From: Chloroflexota bacterium
GTDB lineage: Bacteria > Chloroflexota > Limnocylindria > Limnocylindrales > CSP1-4
Assembly (NCBI GenBank): GCA_021777365.1
Contig: JAJYDP010000063.1
Span: forward strand, 1-13,216
Reading direction: 5' to 3'
Length of the DNA stretch: 13,216 nt
Position numbers and translations under genes: made by a program. The notes under the pieces are model-generated. The model was not told the DNA's origin and made no database searches. It saw only the letters and a program-made list of their open reading frames with translations. Numbering within the stretch: position 1 is the first letter of the stretch; each line of letters begins with the position of its first letter. Positions 6,672-13,216 of the stretch are shown in pieces.

Positions 6672-8483
6672 TCAGTCGTCGTCGCCGCTGGACCGGAGCG
6701 CCGCGCCGAGCGCCGTGCCGCCGTGGGACGGCCGGTGCTCCCGGGCCTCGATCGCGTCGGCGGCCAGCAGCCCGGCCTCCAGCGCCTCGGCCTCCTGCTC
6801 GTCGTGCACGTACCGCCCGCCGCGGAGCCAGGACGCCGCGGCCGCGATCAGGAAGATCACGATCGAGAAGATCGACACCACCGCCACACCGTCGTGGAAC
6901 GGCGCGGCGATCAGGGATGGGAAGAAGCTCGTGCTGACCAGCCGCGCCGCGTCGGCGGCGGGGAGCGTCGCCAGCACCTTGGGTCCCACCAGGGTCGCCA
7001 GCGGGTTGTAGCCCAGGAAGGCCGCGAACAGGTACCCCACCGCGGGGAGGTGCGAGAGCGTGGCGGCCACGCCGGTGGCCACGCCGTCGGAGGTCAGGCC
7101 ACGGTACATGGCAGTCGGGACGTTCGATGAGAGCCCCGCGATCATCAGCGTGAAGAAGACGCCGATCGAGAGCGGCATCCCGGTGTTCTGGAACGTGGCG
7201 CGGACGCCCGAGGCCGCGCCCCGGTACCCCGGCGGCACGCTGTTCATGATGGCGGCCGTGTTGGGGGAGGCGAACATCCCGAAGGCCACGCCGTTCAGGA
7301 AGATCACCACGGCGAAGGCGGGGTAGACGAAGTCCGCCGGCAGGAGGAGCAGCAGGACGAACGTCAGGGCGGCCAGCAGCATCCCGCCCGTGGCGAAGGG
7401 CCGCGCGCCGTGGCGGTCCGAGAGCCAGCCCGAGATCGGACCGGCGACCACGAAGCCGACGGTGAGCGGGAGCATGTAGATGCCGGCCCAGAGCGGCGTG
7501 TCCTCGAAGTTGTAGCCGTGCAGGGGGAGCCAGATCCCCTGCAGCCACATGATGAGCAGGAACTGCAGACCGCCCAGGCCGATCGCGCTGAGCAGCGCCG
7601 CCGCGTTGCCCGCGGCGAAGGCACGGATCCGGAAGAGCTCCAGGTTGAGCATGGGCGCCTTCACCCGGCGCTCGATGAGCACGAAGGCCACCAGCAGCAC
7701 GATCCCGGCGCCGATGGCCTCCGCCACGAACGGGTTCCCCCAGCCCATGGTGGCGTTCCCGTAGGGCGCGATGCCGTAGGTGATGCCGACCAGGAGCAGG
7801 CCGAGGCCCGCGGCGAAGGTGACGTTGCCGGCCCAGTCGATGTGCGCGGGGTGACGCTCGCCCAGCTCACGCAGCGCGACGTAGGCCCAGATGGTCCCGA
7901 GGATCCCGAAGGGGACGTTGAGCAGGAAGACCCAGCGCCAGTCGACGGTGGCCAGCACGCCGCCCAGGATGAGCCCGAGGAAGGACCCCGCCTGGAACGC
8001 GATCTGGTTGATCCCGAGGGCCATGCCGCGCTCGTTGGCGGGGAAGGCGTCGGTCAGGATCGCCGCCGAGTTGGCCATCAGCAGGGCGCCGCCCACGGCC
8101 TGCACCATGCGCATCACGATGATCTCGATGGCGCCCGCCGAGCCCGTGCTCCAGGTCGCCGAGAGGCCGACGGAGGCGATCGTGAAGACGACGAAGCCCA
8201 GGTTGTAGATGCGCACCCGCCCGAACATGTCGCCGATCCGACCGAAGGTGACGACGACCACCGCGGTGACCAGCATGTAGCCCATGAGGACCCACAGCAG
8301 GTACGAGAAGTTGGCGGGGTCGAGCGGGTTCAGGTGGATGCCGCGGAAGATCGCGGGCAGGGCGATGATCAGGCTGGTGGAGTTGATGGCGCCCATCAGG
8401 CCGCCCAGCGTGGTGTTCGAGAGCGCGACCCACTTGTAGGGCAGATGGGTGAGCCCGCGCTGTCGCGGCGTCGCGGCGGTCAC
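6672..8483 (-). CDS. DHA2-family MFS exporter (EmrB/QacA-like), copy 1
   Basis: This 603-residue inner-membrane protein is predicted to have 14 helices and to export drugs or toxic metabolites using the proton gradient. Visible motifs are YKWVALSNTTLG before helix 1, motif A after helix 2 (GRIGDMFGRVRIYN), motif C region GSFLGLILGGVLATVDWRW with NVPFG, and a second motif A-like loop ISGWLSDRHGARPF. The acidic position of the helix-1 D-x-x-I-V motif is asparagine here (N34 in GAINSTSLIIALP), whereas copy 2 keeps aspartate. The C-terminal tail after the last helix (AAAASWLRGGR) is about 50 residues, acidic and likely disordered. GTG start 8483 overlaps the marR stop by GTGA, so the two are translationally coupled. 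It is closely related throughout to the gene at 9846-11573. Confidence 0.95.
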   Translation of the reverse strand: MTAATPRQRGLTHLPYKWVALSNTTLGGLMGAINSTSLIIALPAIFRGIHLNPLDPANFSYLLWVLMGYMLVTAVVVVTFGRIGDMFGRVRIYNLGFVVFTIASVGLSATWSTGSAGAIEIIVMRMVQAVGGALLMANSAAILTDAFPANERGMALGINQIAFQAGSFLGLILGGVLATVDWRWVFLLNVPFGILGTIWAYVALRELGERHPAHIDWAGNVTFAAGLGLLLVGITYGIAPYGNATMGWGNPFVAEAIGAGIVLLVAFVLIERRVKAPMLNLELFRIRAFAAGNAAALLSAIGLGGLQFLLIMWLQGIWLPLHGYNFEDTPLWAGIYMLPLTVGFVVAGPISGWLSDRHGARPFATGGMLLAALTFVLLLLLPADFVYPAFAVVIFLNGVAFGMFASPNTAAIMNSVPPGYRGAASGVRATFQNTGMPLSIGVFFTLMIAGLSSNVPTAMYRGLTSDGVATGVAATLSHLPAVGYLFAAFLGYNPLATLVGPKVLATLPAADAARLVSTSFFPSLIAAPFHDGVAVVSIFSIVIFLIAAAASWLRGGRYVHDEQEAEALEAGLLAADAIEAREHRPSHGGTALGAALRSSGDDD

Positions 8484-9022
8484 CGGGCGATCTCCGCCGC
8501 CGCTGCCGCCGCCGAGGAGACGTCGCGGTCCGTCGACGACGCCCGCCGGGCCGCCGGCGCCTCGGCCACGGTCTCCTGCTCGGCGTCCTCCTCCGCACCC
8601 CGTTCGACCAGGCGCTCCAGGAGCGTGGCCAGCTGCAGTCGCTCGCCGGGTGTCAGGCGCTCCACCCGCCGCACCAGGTCGCTCGACTGGAAGAGCGCCC
8701 GGTCGCCCAGCGCCTCGAGAGCGCGCGGGGTCAGCCGCAGCGTGGTGACGCGACGGTCGGCGGGGTCGGCGCCCCGGTCGACGAGGCCGGCGGCCTCCAG
8801 CCGGTCCACCAGCTTGGTGGCGCTGGATGGCTTGACGTCGAGGGCGGCACCGAGACGGCTGATCGCCACCTCGCCCATGTCACGCAGCAGTCGGAGCGCG
8901 TGGAAGTCACCGAGCGCCACGCCGTAGCGCCGTGCCAGCTCGCGCTGCAGAGGATCCGCCAGGGCAACGGCGCGCAGGAAGGCGCGCAGTGCCCGACGGG
9001 TGTCGGGAGACCACTCGTTCAC
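8480..9022 (-). CDS. MarR family transcriptional regulator
   Basis: This 180-residue protein is predicted to be a dimeric winged-helix repressor that releases DNA on binding small phenolic or drug-like ligands. The fold runs from a dimerisation helix (RRALRAFLRAVALADPLQ) through HALRLLRDMGEVAISRLGAALDVKPSSATKLVDRL (recognition helix about 63-76) to the wing with the family signature DPADRR at about 86-91. A long C-terminal helix follows, then a roughly 35-residue Ala-rich disordered tail unusual for MarR. GTG at 9022 is chosen because GGAG lies six bases upstream; GTG at 9034 would add four residues but overlaps that site. It overlaps the downstream exporter gene by four bases, the classic local repressor-pump pair, and is divergent from the kinase-like gene. 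Its promoter closely resembles that of the second exporter. Confidence 0.93.
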   Translation of the reverse strand: MNEWSPDTRRALRAFLRAVALADPLQRELARRYGVALGDFHALRLLRDMGEVAISRLGAALDVKPSSATKLVDRLEAAGLVDRGADPADRRVTTLRLTPRALEALGDRALFQSSDLVRRVERLTPGERLQLATLLERLVERGAEEDAEQETVAEAPAARRASSTDRDVSSAAAAAAEIAR

Positions 9023-9065
9023 CGAACACTCCACAACAGTGTATAGTCGAAGGGTAGGGAGTATA
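9015..9065 (-). promoter_or_regulatory. marR operon promoter/operator, shared design with exporter 2
   Basis: On the minus strand TATACT (complement of 9060-9065) is a good -10, followed by CCC and, 36 bases on from its first base, GTGTTCGG (complement of 9022-9029). On the plus strand TATAGT (9042-9047) is a good -10 for the kinase-like gene, so the divergent promoters overlap. An inverted repeat, ACACT (9026-9030) and AGTGT (9038-9042) with seven-base spacing, is a candidate MarR site. The same TATACT...GTGTTCGG spacing recurs at 11601-11651. Autoregulation by MarR is inferred. Confidence 0.55.
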
Positions 9066-9069
9066 ACCG

Positions 9070-9747
9070 ATGCCGGTCATCACCATCGCGCGGCAGTACG
9101 GGGCGGGTGCCTCCGCCGTTGCGCGGCTCGTCGCGGACGAACTGGGCGCGGAGCTGATCGACAAGGAACTCATCGCCGAGGTCGCCCGCCGCGCCGCGGT
9201 CGCCCCATCCCTGGTGGCCGCCGAGGACGAGCGGCCGGTGAGCATGCTCGCGCGGGTCGTGGACTCGTTCGGGCCGCTCGCCGCGGGGGCGGGCCTGATC
9301 TGGGAGCCCCCCTACCCCGATCCCGCGTACGACCCCCATCGAGCGCTCGTCGAGCTGACCCGCCGGGTGATCGCCGAGGTGGCCCGCAGCGGCAACGCCG
9401 TCATCGTGGGGCGCGGCGCGTCGGTCGTGCTCCGGGATCGCCGGGACGCGACGCACGTCTTCCTGTACGCCGACGACGGGATCCGCGTCGAGACCGTGAA
9501 GGCGCGCGAGACGGTGTCCGAGGCGGTGGCGCGTCGCCGGATGCACGAGATGGACGCCAACCGGGCCGCCTACCTGCACCAGGTCTACGGGATGGACTGG
9601 CGGGACCCGTTGCTCTACACGGTCATGCTGAACACCGGCGCCCTGGGCTACGCCCGCACCGCCGAACTCATCCTGGCGACCGCCCGGCGCGGTGCCCGGG
9701 CGCGCGTGGCGGACCGTCCGGAGCCTGCACTCGAGACGACCGCCTGA
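9070..9747 (+). CDS. Cytidylate kinase-like family protein
   Basis: This 225-residue protein begins MPVITIARQYGAGASAVARL, the pattern of the cytidylate-kinase-like family (Cytidylate_kin2 type), where a Gly-rich loop replaces the classical P-loop G-x4-GKT. Next come the region IDKELIAEVARRAAV (equivalent to the family's DRELI), GNAVIVGRGASVVLRD as the central strand and loop, and the lid-like RRRMHEMDANRAAYLHQVYG with DPLLYTVMLNTG. This last pattern (a basic helix, then Asp-Pro and Asn-Thr) is typical of these proteins. Nucleotide phosphorylation is presumed but unproven for the family. ATG 9070 follows GGGAG (9056-9060) with nine-base spacing. Divergent from marR, with overlapping promoters, so it may answer to the same regulator. 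The C-terminal tail after RTAELILATARRG is likely disordered. Confidence 0.85.
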   Translation: MPVITIARQYGAGASAVARLVADELGAELIDKELIAEVARRAAVAPSLVAAEDERPVSMLARVVDSFGPLAAGAGLIWEPPYPDPAYDPHRALVELTRRVIAEVARSGNAVIVGRGASVVLRDRRDATHVFLYADDGIRVETVKARETVSEAVARRRMHEMDANRAAYLHQVYGMDWRDPLLYTVMLNTGALGYARTAELILATARRGARARVADRPEPALETTA

Positions 9748-9793
9748 GCCCATCAGGCGCTCACCGGCCGCGCAGCCCCGCCGGAGCTCACCG

Positions 9794-9812
9794 TCGGGCA
9801 CAGAACGCCCGA
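9794..9812. terminator. Short hairpin between convergent genes, possible terminator
   Basis: TCGGGC (9794-9799) and GCCCGA (9807-9812) form a perfect six-pair stem with a seven-base loop in the 98 bp gap between the convergent kinase-like gene and exporter 2. There is no T-tract on either strand, so this is only a candidate bidirectional end. Confidence 0.3.
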
Positions 9813-9845
9813 GAGGCAGCAACGCCGGCCGAGCGCATCGCGTCC

Positions 9846-11573
9846 CTACCGGCCGGACGATGCCGCCGTCCCCACCGCGACCGCCGTGCCGCCCTCCCCG
9901 TCGGGCACGGGCCGCCCTCCGCGCAGCCACGAGGCGGCCGCTGCGATGAGCGCCATCGTGGCCGCCGCCATGAAGACGACCGTGATGCCCGCCTGGAAGG
10001 GCCCCGAGATGAGCTCGGGGAAGAACTCCTTGCCAGTGAGAATCGCCGCCTGGCTGGCCGGCAGCGCGTGCAGCACCTGCGGTGGCAGCAGGGTCGCCAC
10101 CGGGTTGTAGCCCAGCAGGGCCCCGAAGAGGCTGGCGGTCGGCGGCAGCGAGGCGATCTGGTGCGCCACGGCGGCCGGCACGTCGTGTGCGACCAGCCCG
10201 CCGTAGAGCGTGGTCGGCAGCGTGGCCGAGAGGCCCGCGATCATCAGGGAGAAGAAGACCCCGATCGACAGCACGGTCGCGGAGTTCTGGAACGTGGCGC
10301 GCATTCCCGCCGCGACCCCGCGCTGGTGGGCCGGCACGCTGTTCATGATCGCCGCGTTGTTGGGCGAGTTGAACATCCCGTTCCCGACCCCGATGGCGAA
10401 CAGGGCCAGGGCGAACAGCGGGTACGGGAAGTTCACCGGCAGCCGCGTCAGCGACAGGAACGATGCGGCCGCCACGATCATCCCGCCCGATGCGAAGGGC
10501 CGCGCGCCGAACCGGTCCGACAGGAAGCCCGAGACCGGCCCCGAGACCAGGAACCCGAAGGTCAGCGGCAGCATGTAGATGCCGGCCCAGAGCGGCGTGT
10601 CCACGAAGTTGTAGCCGTGCAGTGGAAGCCAGACCCCTTGCAGCCAGATGACCAGCATGAAGTTGAGGCCGCCGCGCCCGATGGCGGCGAGCAGGGTTGC
10701 CAGGTTGCCGGCCGCGAAGGCGCGGATCCGGAAGAGATCGAGTCTCAGCAGCGGCGTCGCCACGCGGCGCTCGGCGAGAAGGAAGGCGAGCAGCAGCAGC
10801 GCGCCGCCCCCGATCAGCACGATCACGAAGGGGTTGGTCCAGCCCATCGACTGCGTGCCGTAGGGCTGGATGCCGTAGGTTACCCCGACCAGGAGCGCGG
10901 TCAGCCCGGCCCCGAACGTCAGGTTCCCGCGCCAGTCGACGGGCGCCCGGCTGGTCGAGCCGAGCTCCTCCAGGCGCAGGTAGGCCCACACCGTGCCGAT
11001 CAGCCCGACCGGCACGCTGACGAAGAAGACCAGCCGCCAGTTGATGGCCGCCAGGATCCCGCCCACGACCAGGCCGATGAACTGGCCCGCGATCGCGGCG
11101 ACCCCGTTGATGCCGAGGGCCAGCCCGCGCTGGCCGGGCGGGAACGCGTCGGTCAGGATCGCCTGCGAGTTGGCGAAGAGGAACGCCCCGCCGATCCCCT
11201 GCACCAGCCGCATGCCGATCAGCCAGAGCGCCCCGGCCGTCCCCTGGAACGGGGTGAACGCCAGCAGGATCGACCCGACCGTGAAGACGACGAACCCGGC
11301 GTTGTACATGCGCACCCGGCCGTACATGTCTCCAAGCCGGCCGAACGCCACGACGAGCACCGCCGTCACCAGCAGGTAGCCCATCAGGATCCAGAGCAGG
11401 TAGCTGACGTTGCCGGGGTCGAGCGGGTCCAGGTGGATCCCGTCGAAGATCGCGGGCAGCGAGATGATCACGATCGAGCCGTCGATTGCGGACATGAGCA
11501 CGCCGAGCGTGGTGTTGGAGAGCGCCACCCACTTGTAGTTGGGATCGTGGCGGCGCGTCCGGCCGTCCGTCAT
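9846..11573 (-). CDS. DHA2-family MFS exporter (EmrB/QacA-like), copy 2
   Basis: This 575-residue (from ATG 11573) 14-helix exporter is paralogous to the gene at 6672-8483. Shared stretches include YKWVALSNTTLG, SYLLW, LPLHGYNF, DTPLWAGIYMLPLT, FRIRAFAAGN and ASWLRGGR. It keeps the helix-1 acidic motif (SAIDGSIVIISLP, D31), motif A (GRLGDMYGRVRMYN) and motif C region (IGLVVGGILAAINWR). ATG 11573 is preferred because it starts 12 residues before the conserved YKWV, much like copy 1. It has no Shine-Dalgarno of its own, but the TGA of a possible nine-codon leader ORF overlaps it as ATGA. An in-frame GTG at 11615 would add 14 residues and would place the good GGAGG site inside the gene. The short C-terminal tail lacks the acidic extension of copy 1. 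Substrate unknown; likely the same class of compounds. Confidence 0.95.
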   Translation of the reverse strand: MTDGRTRRHDPNYKWVALSNTTLGVLMSAIDGSIVIISLPAIFDGIHLDPLDPGNVSYLLWILMGYLLVTAVLVVAFGRLGDMYGRVRMYNAGFVVFTVGSILLAFTPFQGTAGALWLIGMRLVQGIGGAFLFANSQAILTDAFPPGQRGLALGINGVAAIAGQFIGLVVGGILAAINWRLVFFVSVPVGLIGTVWAYLRLEELGSTSRAPVDWRGNLTFGAGLTALLVGVTYGIQPYGTQSMGWTNPFVIVLIGGGALLLLAFLLAERRVATPLLRLDLFRIRAFAAGNLATLLAAIGRGGLNFMLVIWLQGVWLPLHGYNFVDTPLWAGIYMLPLTFGFLVSGPVSGFLSDRFGARPFASGGMIVAAASFLSLTRLPVNFPYPLFALALFAIGVGNGMFNSPNNAAIMNSVPAHQRGVAAGMRATFQNSATVLSIGVFFSLMIAGLSATLPTTLYGGLVAHDVPAAVAHQIASLPPTASLFGALLGYNPVATLLPPQVLHALPASQAAILTGKEFFPELISGPFQAGITVVFMAAATMALIAAAASWLRGGRPVPDGEGGTAVAVGTAASSGR

Positions 11574-11599
11574 CGGGGAGCGATCCGCGTCGGGAACAA
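11570..11599 (-). CDS. Possible 9-codon leader ORF coupled to exporter 2
   Basis: A TTG at 11599 stands five bases after a perfect GGAGG (complement of 11605-11609). It opens a nine-codon frame, MFPTRIAPR, whose TGA overlaps the exporter ATG as ATGA. Such overlap usually signals translational coupling. In copy 1 the corresponding place is taken by marR with a GTGA overlap, so this could be a minimal coupling cistron or the relic of a deleted regulator. There is no homology evidence for a peptide this short. Confidence 0.35.
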   Translation of the reverse strand: MFPTRIAPR

Positions 11600-11600
11600 T

Positions 11601-11651
11601 TCGTCCTCCGAACACTTCCTATTACCGAATAATCGTCTAGACGGAAGTATA
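11601..11651 (-). promoter_or_regulatory. Exporter 2 promoter/operator with nested palindromes
   Basis: This is an AT-rich island in a GC-rich genome. On the minus strand TATACT (complement of 11646-11651) is the -10. GTGTTCGG (complement of 11608-11615) follows at exactly the spacing seen before marR. By hand the 51-base blocks agree at 33 positions without gaps. Symmetric elements here are ACTTCC (11614-11619) with GGAAGT (11643-11648), ATTA (11621-11624) with TAAT (11630-11633), and the perfect palindrome CGTCTAGACG (11634-11643). These are candidate sites for MarR (8480-9022) or a related regulator. Confidence 0.55.
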
Positions 11652-11752
11652 TCGCAGGAGCCGGGCCCGCCCGCGCGCAGCGCCGGCCCATGCGGCAGGA
11701 GTCGCCGGGAGGACCGGGCGTGACCGGCCCACACCGGCGGCGGGAGGATCGG

Positions 11753-13165
11753 CTAGTCCGGGACGCCCGGGGCGGTCACGACGCCCTCGCCGAGCCCGGC
11801 GTCGGCGATCTCCTCGGCAACGGGCAGCGCAACCGTAACGGGCCGCGCAACCTGCGCGGCTGCCCGCGCGGAACCGGCCCGCAGCCGGATGCCGCCGATC
11901 GCCAGCACGATCAGCACGCCGAAGATCAGCAGCCCGGCCTGGATGCCCCAGCCCCCGGCGATCGTCCCGAGCAGGAATGCGCCGATCGGCGTGGTGCCGC
12001 CCATCAGCAGCACGTAGATGCTCATGATCCTGCCACGCAGCGCATCGGGCGTGCGGATCTGGAGCAGCGTGTTGGCGGTCACCGACGCCACCACTCCCGC
12101 GAACCCGGCGGCCACCATCAGGGCCAGGCTCACGACGTACATGGAGGAGACGGCGAGCAGCACCAGGAGCGCGCCCATCGCCAGGCCGCCCGTCGCCAGG
12201 AGTCGTTCGCTCGGTCGCCGGATGCGGGCCAGGACGAGGCCGCCCACCAGCGAGCCGGCTCCCAGCGCCGACATCAGGGTCCCGTAGCCGGTGACCCCGT
12301 TGTGCAGGGCCACGGCGAGCAGCGGCAGCGCGACCTGCCAGTTGAACCCCAGCAGGCCGACCACCCCGAAGAGCAGCACCACCGGGCGCACGGTCGGGGT
12401 GCGGACGGCGTAGCGGATCCCCTCCGCCAGCTCATGCACGACCCGCACGTCGGGACGGCGTGCCCGGACGGTCACGTGCCGCGGCCGGATCCAGGCCAGC
12501 ACCGCGACGGCGGGCACGTAGCTGACCGCGTTGATGAAGAGCGCGCCCGCGATCCCCCACCAGGCGACGGTGATCCCGCCCACGGCGCCGCCGACCAGCC
12601 GCGCCAGGTTGAACTGGATGCTGTTGAGGGCCACCGCGTCGCCCACCAGGTCGGTGCCCACGAGCTCCGGCACGAATGCCTGCGCGGCGGGGTTGTTGAA
12701 GGCGTTGGTGAGGCCCAGCAGCAGGGCCAGGAGGGCCACCTCCCAGATCTGCACCTGGTGGCTGAACACCAGCACGCCCAGCAGCACCGCCTGCAGCGCC
12801 GCGATGGTCTGGGTCGCGATCAGCATCCGCCGCCTCGGCAGTCGGTCGGCCACGACACCGGCGAACAGGGGGAAGACGAGGAGGGGCAGGAACTGGAGCA
12901 TGGTCACGGTGCCGAGCATCACCGCCGAATGGGTGAGCTCGAGCACCAGCCAGCTCTGGGCGACCGCCTGCGCCCACGTACCGATCCCGGAGACGAACTG
13001 GCTGCTCCAGTACCAGCGGAAGGCGCTCACGCGGAACGCAGGGGGGACCAGATTCGCGGTCCCGCCCGGCCGGGGTCCGGCGTCATCGGGGCGGGGCGCC
13101 CGCCCCGCTCCCGCTGCGCGCCCGGGTCCGGGCGCACCGTCGGCCGGCATGCGCGGCTCAGGCAC
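11753..13165 (-). CDS. MFS exporter of the MFS_3/EntS type
   Basis: This 470-residue protein is predicted to have 12 helices and to sit in the inner membrane. It is unlike the two DHA2 exporters. After a Pro/Gly/Ala-rich, probably disordered N-terminus of about 45 residues come FRWYWSSQFVSGIGTWAQAVAQSWLVLELT (family start), FAGVVADRLPRRRMLI (motif A loop), LTNAFNNPAAQAFVPELV and NSIQFNLARLVGGAVGG, which are hallmarks of the MFS_3/enterobactin-exporter-like group. The second half has LLQIRTPDALRGRIMSIY and GTTPIGAFLLG. It probably exports siderophores or other small molecules; the substrate is unknown. GTG 13165 follows GGGGGGA (complement of 13174-13180) by eight bases and overlaps the preceding gene by eight bases, indicating an operon. 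ATG 13150 is an alternative start. The C-terminal ~50 residues form a soluble tail. Confidence 0.93.
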   Translation of the reverse strand: MPEPRMPADGAPGPGRAAGAGRAPRPDDAGPRPGGTANLVPPAFRVSAFRWYWSSQFVSGIGTWAQAVAQSWLVLELTHSAVMLGTVTMLQFLPLLVFPLFAGVVADRLPRRRMLIATQTIAALQAVLLGVLVFSHQVQIWEVALLALLLGLTNAFNNPAAQAFVPELVGTDLVGDAVALNSIQFNLARLVGGAVGGITVAWWGIAGALFINAVSYVPAVAVLAWIRPRHVTVRARRPDVRVVHELAEGIRYAVRTPTVRPVVLLFGVVGLLGFNWQVALPLLAVALHNGVTGYGTLMSALGAGSLVGGLVLARIRRPSERLLATGGLAMGALLVLLAVSSMYVVSLALMVAAGFAGVVASVTANTLLQIRTPDALRGRIMSIYVLLMGGTTPIGAFLLGTIAGGWGIQAGLLIFGVLIVLAIGGIRLRAGSARAAAQVARPVTVALPVAEEIADAGLGEGVVTAPGVPD

Positions 13166-13216
13166 GGTGCTCGTCCCCCCGCGAGAGGCCTGCCTCGAGA
13201 CGCCCGAGCAGCTCCA
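13158..13216 (-). CDS. Partial gene, C-terminal end only (possibly MarR)
   Basis: The frame enters from the right edge and ends ELLGRLEAGLSRGDEHRA before TGA at 13158. Only 18 residues are visible. The leucine-spaced helix with LLGRLEAGL resembles the last helix of MarR regulators, and the 8 bp overlap with an exporter gene matches the regulator-pump layout seen elsewhere in the window. The assignment to MarR is an inference from context. Confidence 0.45.
   Translation of the reverse strand, partial: ELLGRLEAGLSRGDEHRA

Noticed and set aside
4996..7548. 850-codon minus-strand open frame
   Set aside because: Crosses the WYL and epimerase genes and part of exporter 1 in the wrong frames; no recognisable domain.
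9000..11723. Very long open frames on both strands (about 900 codons)
   Set aside because: They run across the kinase-like gene, an intergenic gap and exporter 2 with biased composition; the real genes lie in other frames.

Overview
The window is dense, about 70% GC bacterial chromosome. Strong third-position GC leaves very long false open frames opposite the real genes. GTG starts are common. Promoters look like isolated -10 boxes (TATCAT, TACGAT, TACGCT, TATACT) with no clear -35. Direct glutaminylation (GlnRS), WYL and PaaX regulators, and many MarR/MFS pairs would suit a soil or freshwater Chloroflexota (Limnocylindria/Ellin6529-like) or a deep actinobacterial lineage. This is a guess from style and not a demonstrated placement.

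Left part (1-3556): glutamine decoding. The first ~110 bases hold nothing I recognise. A tandem array of ten 20-22 bp units (111-320) runs directly into the 3' end of a minus-strand tRNA-Gln(CUG) gene, and every intact unit repeats the tRNA tail GCCAGCCA or a near match. glnS (657-2351) follows, and a second tRNA-Gln(CUG) lies inverted at 3482-3556. Between glnS and the second tRNA are a GNAT acetyltransferase and two 5'-truncated remnants meeting head to head: the C-terminus of an ABC-2 permease (minus) and the C-terminus of a PaaX-like regulator (plus). This looks like a deletion scar.

Middle part (3519-6588): accessory housekeeping. A DUF1801-like protein (minus) has its last codons antisense to the second tRNA. 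It follows a 68-residue protein of unknown function. A WYL regulator and an extended-SDR epimerase-like enzyme lie in series on the plus strand.

Right part (6672-13216): efflux. A MarR regulator overlaps a DHA2-family 14-TM exporter by GTGA. The MarR gene is divergent from a cytidylate-kinase-like gene. Beyond it lies a paralogous DHA2 exporter whose promoter/leader matches that of the marR operon at identical spacing, but in place of marR it has a potential 9-codon leader ORF ending in ATGA. A third, unrelated MFS exporter (MFS_3/EntS type) follows the 3' end of another gene that overlaps it by 8 bp. The likely theme is MarR-controlled efflux of small toxic compounds, with one MarR possibly controlling both DHA2 exporters and the kinase-like gene.

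Most worth a second look: the tRNA-tail-derived tandem array, the duplicated marR-type promoter with its leader ORF, and the double gene-remnant scar. I did not recognise a defence system, prophage, transposase or CRISPR array.
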